A stretch of 36,812 bases of DNA from assembly GCF_016863035.1 (NCBI RefSeq), contig NZ_BOOC01000058.1, positions 1-36,812 on the forward strand, in the 5' to 3' direction. The notes under the pieces are model-generated. The model ran no database searches. It saw only the letters and a program-made list of their open reading frames with translations, and had not been told where the DNA came from. Position numbers and translations under genes: made by a program. The DNA is from Microbispora corallina (GTDB taxonomy: Bacteria > Actinomycetota > Actinomycetes > Streptosporangiales > Streptosporangiaceae). Positions 1-7,009 of the stretch are shown piece after piece; the first letter of the stretch is position 1; each line of letters begins with the position of its first letter.

Positions 1-92
1 CGGAGACGGCGACGGGGACGGGGACGGCGACGGGGACGGCGACGGGGACGGCGACGGGGAGGGCGACGGGGACGGGGACGGGGAGGGCGACG
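1..92. repeat. Short-period GC repeat encoding a Ser-Pro linker
   Basis: The plus strand is a run of GACGGG/GGCGAC-type hexamers. Read on the minus strand it encodes alternating Ser-Pro, about 30 residues to the window edge, as the linker of the esterase that starts at 1023. Such linkers usually join a catalytic domain to a carbohydrate-binding module in secreted actinomycete enzymes. The plus strand also has many GGGG tracts and could form G-quadruplexes, which is inference. Confidence 0.85.
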
Positions 93-1023
93 GGCTGGAC
101 TGGAACTGCGTGAAGAACTTCCAGACCTCTCCCGACGTCCAGGTCCTGGCGCCGCTGGTGGAGGTGGACCCGTCGTTGGGAGACGGGGTGTGGTCGCCGT
201 CGAACGCGGCCCACACGACCGGGTACCCGGCCCGGCAACCCGAGTACGTGGTGGTGATGTGCGTGAGGCTGCCCTGTGTGGGCTCCCGCGGGGTCATCGG
301 GGTGCAGCCGTTGTTCGAGACGAACCTGTCACGCAGCGACCGGCCGTTGGAGATGTTGAGCACCGAGTCGTGGATGCCGTGGATGCCCATGTACGCGACG
401 GGCTGAGTGCCGCCGTTGCACCCGCTGAGGTTCGCGCCGGAGTAGACCGCGACCGCACGGAAGACCGTCGGCCGGGCGCACGCGACCGCGAAGCTCATCG
501 AGCCGCCGTAGCTCCACCCCATGGCGAAGCGCTGCGTCGTGTCGACACAGAGATCGTTCTCGACAAGCCTCAGCATGTCGTCGGTGAAGGTCAGGTCCTC
601 ACCGTTGCTGTTGCCCCAGCCGTTGTTGATGCCCTGGGGCGCGATGAAGATCGTGCTGTTGTTCGACAGCTGCTTGAGCCCGTAATAGGCCCAGACGGAT
701 CCGTCCGATCCGCCCGAGTCGACGATCTGGGCGGTGCCGTTCAGCCAGTGGTACGCGATGATCAACCGGTAGGGGTGGCTGTTGTCGTAGTTGTCGGGAA
801 TCCTCAGGATCCAGGTGCGATTCTTGCCGCTGGTCGTAATCGTCTGCGAACCGCTTCTCAGCGTCGGAGCCTTACCGCATCCGGAGGTCGCCGCCGCGAC
901 GGCGGCGGTCGTGGACGACGTGGTCGCGCCGAGGCTGTCGCTTAAGGCCATGCGTCCCGTGGCCAGGACGAGAAGCACGGCGGCCCCGATGGCGGTGAAA
1001 ATGGACCTCTGTTTCAACGTCAC
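1..1023 (-). CDS. Secreted CE1/feruloyl-esterase-like serine esterase (3' end outside window)
   Basis: Reading the minus strand from GTG at 1023 gives 341 codons open to the window edge. The start is supported by AAAGGGAG about 5 nt upstream; an in-frame ATG at 1056 lacks a ribosome binding site. The N-terminus (KQRSIFTAIGAAVLLVLA) is a signal peptide or anchor. The catalytic domain resembles the PHB-depolymerase/feruloyl-esterase (CE1-like) alpha/beta hydrolases: it has the nucleophile motif GWSYGGS at about residue 173, a Cys-rich pattern, and the late motif DGDHTP that could carry the catalytic His. It is followed by a Ser-Pro repeat linker, so a carbohydrate-binding domain is expected beyond the edge. 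The likely role is release of acyl or feruloyl groups from plant cell-wall polysaccharide outside the cell. The substrate cannot be read from the sequence. Confidence 0.85.
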   Translation of the reverse strand, partial: MTLKQRSIFTAIGAAVLLVLATGRMALSDSLGATTSSTTAAVAAATSGCGKAPTLRSGSQTITTSGKNRTWILRIPDNYDNSHPYRLIIAYHWLNGTAQIVDSGGSDGSVWAYYGLKQLSNNSTIFIAPQGINNGWGNSNGEDLTFTDDMLRLVENDLCVDTTQRFAMGWSYGGSMSFAVACARPTVFRAVAVYSGANLSGCNGGTQPVAYMGIHGIHDSVLNISNGRSLRDRFVSNNGCTPMTPREPTQGSLTHITTTYSGCRAGYPVVWAAFDGDHTPSPNDGSTSTSGARTWTSGEVWKFFTQFQSSPSPSPSPSPSPSPSPSPSPSPSPSPSPSPSP

Positions 1024-1419
1024 GCAACTCCCTTTTGTCGTTCGAATAATCGACATGCGTCGATGGGAAAGCGATTCATGTCCCTCAGCTGGTGGGAGCG
1101 TCCGTTGTCGGCTTGGGCGCGTGCCGGTCGGGCGGCGTCTCCCCAGACGGATTCGAAGCGCCAGGTGAGCCCACCATCAGTCACCCCGGGCAGTACGGCG
1201 GCCGCGCGTGCGCGACCCCCTTTTCCCGCCGCGGAAGAGCAGGGCGAAGACGTCCGCCGGCGTCGGCAGGCCGCGTGCGCGTTCTCTCAACGGCGGTGCT
1301 GATGGAGAATGTGGCCGGCCCTCGGAATGCGTCGTGCGATTCCGCTGAATATCAGATGAGGGCGGCCTGCTGCGCGCTCTGCCGATCCAACTGTCCCGCC
1401 TGTCGCTAAGCCGACGAAA

Positions 1420-1433
1420 TGTTAACGTTAACA
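1420..1433. promoter_or_regulatory. Perfect 14-bp palindrome, LacI-type operator candidate
   Basis: TGTTAACGTTAACA is fully self-complementary and AT-rich in a very GC-rich setting. Its centre CG inside a symmetric 14-mer is typical of LacI-family operators controlling glycan-degrading genes in actinomycetes. It lies about 400 bp upstream of the esterase start, which is far for a repressor of that gene. It could instead belong to a lost neighbour. Confidence 0.5.
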
Positions 1434-1700
1434 AAATCGGAGGCTCCCCGGTGCTCCTCTCTTCCGGGCGACTGGAGGTGGTGGTGCAGCGGAGCAAATA
1501 TTAAGTCAGGGGATGTGTCAAGCACGCGCCTTCTCGTCGCGGATCTCTCACCGGAAACCGCCTGTGCATTCGGTTTCTGACCAGGAAAGAAGTCGCGGAC
1601 GCCGTCGGCGTGGCGGTGAAAATTTCATCGACGACGCCATGGCGCGTCGGGGCGACTAGACAGTCCGTTTCATCGCCCGCGCGCAGCCGAAAGGGCGCGA

Positions 1701-1756
1701 TCAGCCGGCCCGGGCCGCCCGATGCCGGCCCGGGCCGCCCTCCGCCGGCCCGGGCG
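1701..1756. repeat. 20-bp tandem repeat, 2.8 copies
   Basis: Three consecutive 20-bp units (1701-1720, 1721-1740, 1741-1756) share GCCGGCCCGGGC; the first two also share the following CGCCC. Each unit contains the palindrome CCGGCCCGG and can fold. It sits just downstream of the tautomerase stop and may act in transcript termination. Confidence 0.75.
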
Positions 1757-1783
1757 GTGCGGCGTCGGGGTCGTGGGGTGCGA

Positions 1784-2164
1784 TCAAACGGCGAGGACTA
1801 CGCCGACGAAGGTCCGTTCCTGCGGTGACGCCACGAGTTCGACCATGGTGCCGGCGCGGAGTTCCTCGCCGAGGACGTTCGTGATCGCATCGGTGAGGGC
1901 GGCGCCGAGCCTCGCCGTGATGTGGGCGGCGTCGGGGCGGTCGAAGACGCCGGCGCGGACGCCCAGTGTCACCGAGACGTTCGTGTCCACGATCTCGCCG
2001 CCCTGGGCGAAGCGGCCCGCGGGGACTCCGGCCAGGCGGATGCTCACGAGGCCGCGGGCCCATTCGCCGTAGACGTCGACGATCGCCTCGGTCAGGGCGG
2101 TGACGAGGTCGGGTTCGTTGCCGGCCAGCCTGTTTTCTGGCAGGTGGACGGTCAGGTGTGGCAC
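1784..2164 (-). CDS. Tautomerase-superfamily protein (4-OT-like)
   Basis: This 126-residue protein starts at GTG 2164, preceded by GGGAAGAAGG about 8 nt upstream. The mature N-terminus is Met-Pro-His, and the exposed Pro is the catalytic base of the 4-oxalocrotonate tautomerase superfamily. It is about twice the length of a 62-residue 4-OT subunit. Two half-domains with similar layout can be seen: MPHLTVHLPE...LVTALTEAI, then NVSVTLGVRA...LGAALTDAITNVLG. This suggests a fused, duplicated beta-alpha-beta fold in which only the first half keeps Pro1. The gene is divergent from a MarR regulator 64 bp away, so it is probably that regulator's target. The substrate is unknown; roles in degradation of aromatic or halogenated compounds are common in the family. 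Confidence 0.75.
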   Translation of the reverse strand: MPHLTVHLPENRLAGNEPDLVTALTEAIVDVYGEWARGLVSIRLAGVPAGRFAQGGEIVDTNVSVTLGVRAGVFDRPDAAHITARLGAALTDAITNVLGEELRAGTMVELVASPQERTFVGVVLAV

Positions 2165-2180
2165 AGTGAGACCTTCTTCC

Positions 2181-2210
2181 CTTTGACTATAAAGCCTTTA
2201 GGTTCAAAGG
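2181..2210. promoter_or_regulatory. Tandem inverted repeats between tautomerase and MarR gene
   Basis: Two adjacent short palindromes, CTTT-N6-AAAG at 2181-2194 and CCTTT-N6-AAAGG at 2195-2210, fill most of the 64-bp divergent intergenic region. MarR-type regulators usually bind palindromes overlapping the promoters of their own gene and the divergent one, so these are the best operator candidates. Confidence 0.6.
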
Positions 2211-2228
2211 TATACGGGGGATATCGCG

Positions 2229-2711
2229 ATGTCCACGGAAATGGACGGCCCGGCCGTCGACGAGGCCGTCAGGACGCTGTTGCTGCTCATGCCACGGCTT
2301 GTCGGCCGCGCAAAGCGCCTGCCCATCCCCCGGGCGCTTCAGAGCCTGGAGTTGGCGCCGCGCCATCTCGCGCTCCTGGCGCACCTGGAGTACGACGGCC
2401 CCGCCAGCGTCAACGAGCTCGCCGCCCGGCTGGAGCTCGCGCCGACGACGGTCAGTCTCATGGTCAGCGAGCTGTCGCGCCCGGGCGTCCTGCGACGCAC
2501 CGCCGATCCCGCGGACCGCCGCCGCCGCATCATCGCCATCGCCCCCGCCTACGCCACACCGATCAGCGATTGGCTGTCCGGCAGTGCCGTGGCGTGGGAG
2601 CGCGTCATGCGAGACCTCAGGCCCGCCGAACGCGCCACGGTCATCACCGCCCTGCGCGCCTACGAGGCCGCCCTCGACCTGGTGAGCCAGGACCTGCGCG
2701 ACCCTCGGTGA
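2229..2711 (+). CDS. MarR-family transcriptional regulator
   Basis: This 160-residue winged-helix protein has ATG at 2229. The DNA-binding core spans about residues 55-115: LALLAHLEYDGPASVNELAARLELAPTTVSLMVSEL is the HTH, followed by a wing with DPADRRRRI, the basic DxRxxR loop of MarR proteins. N- and C-terminal helices would form the dimer interface. It is divergent from the tautomerase and probably regulates that gene and itself through the palindromes at 2181-2210. The ligand is not predictable. Confidence 0.88.
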   Translation: MSTEMDGPAVDEAVRTLLLLMPRLVGRAKRLPIPRALQSLELAPRHLALLAHLEYDGPASVNELAARLELAPTTVSLMVSELSRPGVLRRTADPADRRRRIIAIAPAYATPISDWLSGSAVAWERVMRDLRPAERATVITALRAYEAALDLVSQDLRDPR

Positions 2712-2782
2712 CGAGCGGGAGGGGCGGGCCGGCCCCGGCGACGCGGCTCTCCGAGCGGCGTCCGAGACCGCATCGCGCCCTG

Positions 2783-3292
2783 TCAGTCGAGCCGGTCCCC
2801 GTCGATCGATGTCAGGCGGTCGGCCGCATCGGGATCTGCTTCGCCGATGCGGTCCAGCAGGCGGCGCAGGAGCGTGTGGAGGGTCTCGAATTCCTCGGGG
2901 CTGGTCAGTTCGGCCCATCGCTTCTCGATGAGGTCGCCCGCACCGGCCGCCAGTGGTCGTACCGCCGCTCCCCGTTCGGTGAGCACGATCAGCCGGGACC
3001 GGCCGTCCCGGGGGTTCGGGCGGCGTTCCAGATAACCGGCCTGCTCCAACTGGTGGACCGACTGCGCCATGGTCTGTTTGCGTACGCCGGCGCGGATGGC
3101 CAGATCGCGGATCTGGATTCCCTCGGGTGGGACGAACGGGAACACCTTGGCGTCCCCGGACCGGATGTCACCGTAGCCCGCCTCCGCGAGGGCCGTCTCG
3201 ATGCCGACGGCGTATTCGCGGTGGAGCAGGCGCAGCAGGAGGGAGAGCCGCGATCGCCTCCGGGAGGGGTCGGGCGTCGCATCGACAGTCAC
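2783..3292 (-). CDS. MarR-family transcriptional regulator (candidate dehalogenase regulator)
   Basis: This 169-residue protein starts at GTG 3292. The winged helix is at about residues 58-120: IQIRDLAIRAGVRKQTMAQSVHQLEQAG forms the HTH and NPRDGRSRLI the basic wing typical of MarR. It lies 139 nt downstream of the ECF42-type sigma gene on the same strand and converges with the other MarR gene. A 14-bp palindrome overlaps its start codon (3284-3297) and recurs with 12 of 14 bases identical in the promoter of the haloalkane dehalogenase gene at 5114. The protein therefore probably represses itself and that operon; this is inference from the shared site. Confidence 0.88.
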   Translation of the reverse strand: MTVDATPDPSRRRSRLSLLLRLLHREYAVGIETALAEAGYGDIRSGDAKVFPFVPPEGIQIRDLAIRAGVRKQTMAQSVHQLEQAGYLERRPNPRDGRSRLIVLTERGAAVRPLAAGAGDLIEKRWAELTSPEEFETLHTLLRRLLDRIGEADPDAADRLTSIDGDRLD

Positions 3293-3297
3293 CTGTC
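3284..3297. promoter_or_regulatory. Palindromic operator over the MarR start codon
   Basis: GACAGTCACCTGTC has perfect 5-bp arms (GACAG/CTGTC) and covers the GTG start (3290-3292) of the minus-strand MarR gene. It differs at two central positions from GACAGGTACCTGTC at 5052-5065, inside the dehalogenase promoter. Confidence 0.65.
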
Positions 3298-3431
3298 CAG
3301 TATGTCATCGGCGTGGGAGATCGCGTGGTGCCCGTTGAGGTGTTCGCCCGCATCTCTTCTCGCCTCCACTTCCTGGAAGCGGTCGTCCTCACACCTGGGC
3401 GGCGAACGGGGCGCCCGCGCAGGGGATACGT

Positions 3432-4589
3432 TCAGAGCTGTTCGAGCCGCCGGGACAGGAACCGTCGCTCAGGGGTCGACGTGGCCAGCTCCAGCGCCCT
3501 CCGGTACGCCTCCCGCGCCTGGTCGTGGCGGCCGAGACGTCGCAACAACTCACCCCGGGTGGAGTGGAGATACACGTAACCGTCCAGGTCGAGGCGATCG
3601 ACGGCGCGCAGCGCGGCGGCGGGGTCGCCGGCCTGGGCGACCGCCACGGCGTGGTTGAGCTCCACCACCGGCGAGCCGGTCAGGTCGACCAGCCGGCGGT
3701 ACAGCCGGGCGACCTGCGGCCAGTCGATCCGCCGGCGCGTCTGCAGCGAGGCGATCGCGGCCTGGACGACGTAGGGACCGCGCCCGCCCAGCTCGATCGC
3801 CCGGTCGAGCATCGCGCGTCCCTCCGCGATCTGGTGCGGGTCCCAGAGCGAACGGTCCTGATCGTCGAGCAGGACGAGATCCTCGCCGGAGAAGCGGGCC
3901 CGCCGCCGGGCATGGTGGATCACCATCAGCGCCAGCAGCCCGTGCACCTCCGGCTGGTCAGGCATCAGCGAGGCGAGCACCCGCCCAAGGCGGATGGCTT
4001 CGGCGCCGAGGTCGACCCTTCCGCTGTAGCCCTCGTTGTAGATCAGGTAGATGACGGCCAGCACCGCGTCGAGGCGTTCCGGGATCAGCTGCGGGCCGGG
4101 CACCGCGAACGGGATCCCGGTCGCCTTGATCTTGGTTTTGGCGCGGGTCAGGCGGCGCTTCATGGTCTCCTCCGAGACCAGGAACGCCCGTGCGATGTCG
4201 GCGGTCTCCAGGCCGCCCAGGGCCCGCAGCGTGAGCGCCACCTGACCGTCGAGGGGCAGGGCGGGGTGACAGCAGGTGAAGATCAGCTCAAGCCGATCGT
4301 CCTTGATCACTGTGTCGTCGACCTCATCGCCGGCAGCTTCGGGCGCCGGTAACAGCTGGATCTTCTGGGTCAGGGTGCGGTCCCGGCGGATCCGGTCGAT
4401 CGCCCGGTTGCGGGCGGTCGTCACCAGCCACGCACCCGGGTTGTCCGGCATGCCCGACACCGGCCAGCGCTCCGCCGCGATCGTGAATGCCTCCTGCGCG
4501 GCGTCCTCAGCCCTGTCGAAGTCGCCGAGGAAGCCGACCAGCGATGCCAGCACCCGGGCCCACTCGTCGCGGAAGACGTCGTCGAGCAT
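3432..4589 (-). CDS. ECF sigma factor, ECF42-type with C-terminal TPR-like extension
   Basis: This 385-residue protein starts at ATG 4589, two bases after the stop of the DGPF gene, so the pair is translationally coupled. Sigma-2 is at about residues 8-72 (FDRAEDAAQEAF, PGAWLVTTARNRAIDRIRRD). Sigma-4 is at about 110-160 (LTLRALGGLETADIARAFLVSEETMKRRLTRAKTKI). Residues 180-385 form the long C-terminal extension of this family (DUF6596), with IYLIYNEGYSG and TPR-like helices ending in DQAREAYRRALEL. In the ECF42 family this extension is needed for activity, and the adjacent DGPF protein is the conserved partner in place of a classical anti-sigma factor. That is family knowledge; the role here, probably a stress or metabolic response, is inferred. 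Confidence 0.9.
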   Translation of the reverse strand: MLDDVFRDEWARVLASLVGFLGDFDRAEDAAQEAFTIAAERWPVSGMPDNPGAWLVTTARNRAIDRIRRDRTLTQKIQLLPAPEAAGDEVDDTVIKDDRLELIFTCCHPALPLDGQVALTLRALGGLETADIARAFLVSEETMKRRLTRAKTKIKATGIPFAVPGPQLIPERLDAVLAVIYLIYNEGYSGRVDLGAEAIRLGRVLASLMPDQPEVHGLLALMVIHHARRRARFSGEDLVLLDDQDRSLWDPHQIAEGRAMLDRAIELGGRGPYVVQAAIASLQTRRRIDWPQVARLYRRLVDLTGSPVVELNHAVAVAQAGDPAAALRAVDRLDLDGYVYLHSTRGELLRRLGRHDQAREAYRRALELATSTPERRFLSRRLEQL

Positions 4590-4591
4590 GG

Positions 4592-4930
4592 TCAGCGCCG
4601 AACCACTGGCCTGATCTCCACGGCGCCGCCGAGCCGGGCGGCCGGGATGCGCGCCGCCAGCTCGATCGCCTCGTCGAGGTCGGCGGCGTCGAGCAGGCAG
4701 AAGCCGCCGAGCACTTCCTTGGTGTCGGCGAACGGACCGTCGGTCATCAGCGTCCGGCCACCCACCACCCGCACGCTGGTCGCCGTTTCCGCTGGCTGCA
4801 ACTGCGCGACGCTCTCGTACCGCGCGTCGTCGCCCAACGCCGCGTACTCGGCCTGAACGGCGGCGCGTTCCGCATCCGGCAGCGCCTCGTCGTCGCCGGG
4901 CCGGGTGTAGATCATCAGGGCGTACTGCAT
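4592..4930 (-). CDS. DGPF/YCII-domain protein, partner of the ECF sigma factor
   Basis: This 112-residue protein starts at ATG 4930 with GGAGG 7 nt upstream (GGAGGTTGCC). It is a single YCII-like domain with the signature TDGPFADTKEVLGGF at about residues 60-75 and the typical start MQYALMIY. The stop is separated from the sigma start by only two bases. DGPF proteins are the hallmark neighbours of ECF42 sigma factors and probable regulon members; their biochemical function is unknown. A longer upstream reading is possible but lacks a ribosome binding site. Confidence 0.88.
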   Translation of the reverse strand: MQYALMIYTRPGDDEALPDAERAAVQAEYAALGDDARYESVAQLQPAETATSVRVVGGRTLMTDGPFADTKEVLGGFCLLDAADLDEAIELAARIPAARLGGAVEIRPVVRR

Positions 4931-4965
4931 GGCAACCTCCACAGTCGGCGGGCTCGCATCCTCGC

Positions 4966-4992
4966 GACGAACGAGCACCGGCGTAGGGGACA
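4966..4992 (-). promoter_or_regulatory. Candidate ECF-type promoter of the DGPF-sigma operon
   Basis: On the minus strand TGTCCC (4992-4987) is followed after 17 nt by CGTC (4969-4966), 36 nt before the DGPF start. ECF42 promoters are described with a TGTCGA-like -35 and a CGTC/CGAC-like -10, so this fits autoregulation with one or two mismatches. The match is short and could be chance. Confidence 0.4.
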
Positions 4993-5049
4993 GTACGGCT
5001 TCGCGAATTTCCTGCGGACGCCGCCTCGGCCGATCGGAACGTGAGCAGA

Positions 5050-5096
5050 TTGACAGGTACCTGTCTAGTTTCTACGGTAATCAGGCACCTGTCTAG
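5050..5096 (+). promoter_or_regulatory. Dehalogenase promoter with embedded operator palindromes
   Basis: TTGACA (5050-5055), a 17-nt spacer and TACGGT (5073-5078) form a sigma-70-like promoter. The palindrome GACAGGTACCTGTC (5052-5065) overlaps the -35 and fills the spacer. The word ACCTGTCTAGT occurs twice on the same strand, at 5059-5069 and 5087-5097, 28 bp apart. The second copy lies where the transcript would start. A regulator bound here would block RNA polymerase. The first site matches 12 of 14 bases of the palindrome at the MarR start (3284-3297). Confidence 0.68.
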
Positions 5097-5113
5097 TGCG
5101 AGGAGAGCATGCC

Positions 5114-5992
5114 ATGCCCACCGCAAGCGTTCTGGATTCGACGATCTTCTACCGGGAGGTCGGCACGGGGCCGGCCCCGATCGTCTTCCTGCACGGCAAC
5201 CCCACGTCGTCGTATCTGTGGCGACACATCCTGCCCACCGTCGGCGAGTCCGGCCGGTGCCTGGCCCCCGACCTGATCGGCATGGGCGACTCGGGCAAGC
5301 CCGACATCGCCTACACCTTCGACGACCACGCGCGATACCTCGACGCGTGGTGCGACGTCCTCGGGCTCGACCGGGTGGTGCTGGTCGGTCATGACTGGGG
5401 CGGTGCCCTCGCCATGGACTGGGCCGCCCGCCACCCCGGACGGGTGCGCGGCATCGCGTTCACCGAGACGATCGTGAAGCCGATGTCCTGGGAGGAGTTC
5501 CCCGCCGCCGCCCGGCCGCTCTTCGAGTCGATGCGGACGCCCGGAGTGGGCGAGGCGATGGTGCTGGATCGCAACGCGTTCATCGAGCAGGCGTTGCCGC
5601 GCACCACGGCCCGCGGGCTGAGCGAGGAGGACCTCGCGATCTACGGCCGGCCGTACCCGACCAGGCGGAGCAGGCTGCCGTTGCTGCAGTGGCCGCGGTC
5701 GATGCCGCTGGACGGGGAGCCCGCCGACGTCGTCGCCAGAGTCGGCGCGTACGACGAGTGGCTGGCGGACAGCGCCGACGTACCCAAGCTCCTGCTCGCG
5801 TTCGAGCCCGGCCCGAGCGCGATGATGGGCCCGGAGATCGTCGACTGGTGCGCGGCCCACGTGTCCGGCCTGGAGATCCACACACACGGACCCGCCGGTC
5901 ACCACACCCCCGAGGACCAGCCCGAGGCCATCGCCGCATCGCTCGTCGCCTGGCTGGACAAGCACGACCTGCTGTCACGCGGTGAGGGCTGA
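5114..5992 (+). CDS. dhaA: Haloalkane dehalogenase (HLD-II/DhaA-LinB type)
   Basis: This 292-residue alpha/beta hydrolase starts at ATG 5114 with AGGAGAG 6 nt upstream. Visible hallmarks are HGNPTSSYLWRHI at about residue 30, whose Asn is halide-stabilising, and the nucleophile elbow GHDWGG, with catalytic Asp and second halide-binding Trp, at about residue 100. TETIV follows the core strand and supplies the HLD-II catalytic Glu. Cap-domain words FIEQALPR and PLDGEPADVV match DhaA/LinB, and the catalytic His lies in AGHHTPEDQPE. It hydrolyses carbon-halogen bonds of haloalkanes to alcohol plus halide in the cytoplasm. It is the first gene of a probable operon with the MDR gene (4-nt gap) and the secreted hydrolase, under the palindrome-bearing promoter at 5050. 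Confidence 0.9.
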   Translation: MPTASVLDSTIFYREVGTGPAPIVFLHGNPTSSYLWRHILPTVGESGRCLAPDLIGMGDSGKPDIAYTFDDHARYLDAWCDVLGLDRVVLVGHDWGGALAMDWAARHPGRVRGIAFTETIVKPMSWEEFPAAARPLFESMRTPGVGEAMVLDRNAFIEQALPRTTARGLSEEDLAIYGRPYPTRRSRLPLLQWPRSMPLDGEPADVVARVGAYDEWLADSADVPKLLLAFEPGPSAMMGPEIVDWCAAHVSGLEIHTHGPAGHHTPEDQPEAIAASLVAWLDKHDLLSRGEG

Positions 5993-5996
5993 AACG

Positions 5997-6977
5997 ATGC
6001 GAGCGATCCGGCAATACGCGTTCGGCGGCCCCGAGGAGCTCCGCCTGGAGGAGGTGCCCGACCCTCACCCCGGTGACGACCAGGTGCGGATCCGGGTCGA
6101 GTCGGCCGGTGTCCATCTGCTGGACACCATGATCCGTCAAGGGCGAGGGGGCCCGCGGGTCGCGCCCCGCCTGCCCATGACACCGGGCCGAGAGGTCGCC
6201 GGGGTCGTCGACGAGGTCGGCGCCGATGTCGACGCCGACCTCGTCGGCCGGCGTGTCGTCGTCGATCTCGGCCTGGCGGGCGGCGGGTACGCCGAGCTCG
6301 CGACGGCACCCGCGGCGGCCCTCCACGCCATCCCGGACGACCTCGACGCCGACTCCGCCGTGGCCATGGTCGGCACCGGCCGCACCACCATGGCGATCCT
6401 CGAACTCGCGAGGCCGACCGCCGGCGATGTCGTGCTGATCACCGCCGCCGCCGGGGGGATCGGGACCCTGCTGGTCCAGGCGTCGCGAACCGCCGGCGCC
6501 ACGGTCGTCGGCGTCGCGGGCGGCCCCGCCAAGGTGGCGCTCGTCGAGCGGCTCGGCGCCGACCACGCCGTCGACTACAGCCGATCCGACTGGCCCGCCG
6601 CCGTACGCGAGGTGTCGGCGGGCAGGCCGGTGACGCTGGCCCTCGACGGGGTCGGCGGCCGGATCGGGCGAAGCGCGCTGGAACTGCTCGGCGTGGCCGG
6701 ACGCCTCGTGATGTTCGGTTCGTCCTCCGGGTCGCTGACCGAACTGTCGGCCGATGACCTGTTCGGCCGGGGCATCAGCGCCGCCTCCGCCATCGGCGCC
6801 CGGCTCCTTCAGCGCCCAGGCGGTACCCGGGTGTTGGAACGCGACGCCCTGGAAGCGGCGCGCGTCAAGAAGCTCGTCCCCGTGATAGGGCAGCGCTTCG
6901 CCCTGGCGGCCGCCGCCGACGCGCACGCCGCCCTGCAATCGCGCGCGACCACGGGAAAGACGGTCCTGCGACCGTGA
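5997..6977 (+). CDS. MDR-superfamily NADP-dependent quinone-oxidoreductase-like protein
   Basis: This 326-residue protein has ATG 5997, four bases after the dehalogenase stop; an alternative GTG at 5982 would overlap it. The N-terminal GroES-like domain (MRAIRQYAFGGPEELRLEEV...VESAGVHLLDTM) is followed by a Rossmann domain with ITAAAGGIGTLLVQ at about residues 146-160. It lacks the Cys/His ligands of zinc alcohol dehydrogenases, as expected for zinc-free quinone oxidoreductases. The last motif, SRATTGKTVLRP, is the usual C-terminus. It may act on an aldehyde, enone or quinone made downstream of dehalogenation, or in detoxification; the substrate is not determined. Confidence 0.88.
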   Translation: MRAIRQYAFGGPEELRLEEVPDPHPGDDQVRIRVESAGVHLLDTMIRQGRGGPRVAPRLPMTPGREVAGVVDEVGADVDADLVGRRVVVDLGLAGGGYAELATAPAAALHAIPDDLDADSAVAMVGTGRTTMAILELARPTAGDVVLITAAAGGIGTLLVQASRTAGATVVGVAGGPAKVALVERLGADHAVDYSRSDWPAAVREVSAGRPVTLALDGVGGRIGRSALELLGVAGRLVMFGSSSGSLTELSADDLFGRGISAASAIGARLLQRPGGTRVLERDALEAARVKKLVPVIGQRFALAAAADAHAALQSRATTGKTVLRP

Positions 6978-7009
6978 CCTCGCCTCACCCTCATCGAGGA
7001 GGAACCATC

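Larger units (their letters stand above)
1024..1783. other. 760-bp intergenic region without a convincing gene
   Basis: No frame has protein-like composition together with a ribosome binding site. The region holds a 14-bp palindrome (1420-1433), an inverted repeat CGGAAT-N10-ATTCCG at 1323-1344, and a partial CebR-like word TGGGAGCGTCC at 1093-1103. A short stretch at 1580-1627 translates to TRKEVADAVGVAVK, resembling the first helix-turn-helix of LacI regulators but without a continuation. A GC-rich tandem repeat lies at 1701-1756. It may be the promoter region of the esterase plus the debris of a lost regulator. Confidence 0.5.

Noticed and set aside
1..92. Direct repeats as a possible CRISPR array
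   Set aside because: The period is 6 to 12 bases without spacers, and the repeat encodes a Ser-Pro linker in frame with the esterase.
1..945. Plus-strand open frames over the start of the window (such as 190-945)
   Set aside because: They are antisense to the minus-strand esterase, which has a signal peptide, a serine nucleophile motif and a ribosome binding site. The plus-strand translations are Arg/Val-rich without domains.
1093..1103. CebR box
   Set aside because: Only the first half of TGGGAGCGCTCCCA is matched and one base is missing in the second half.
1177..1497. 106-codon minus-strand frame upstream of the esterase
   Set aside because: It has no ribosome binding site and an Arg/Ser/Pro-rich composition, and it covers the palindrome and promoter-like sequence.
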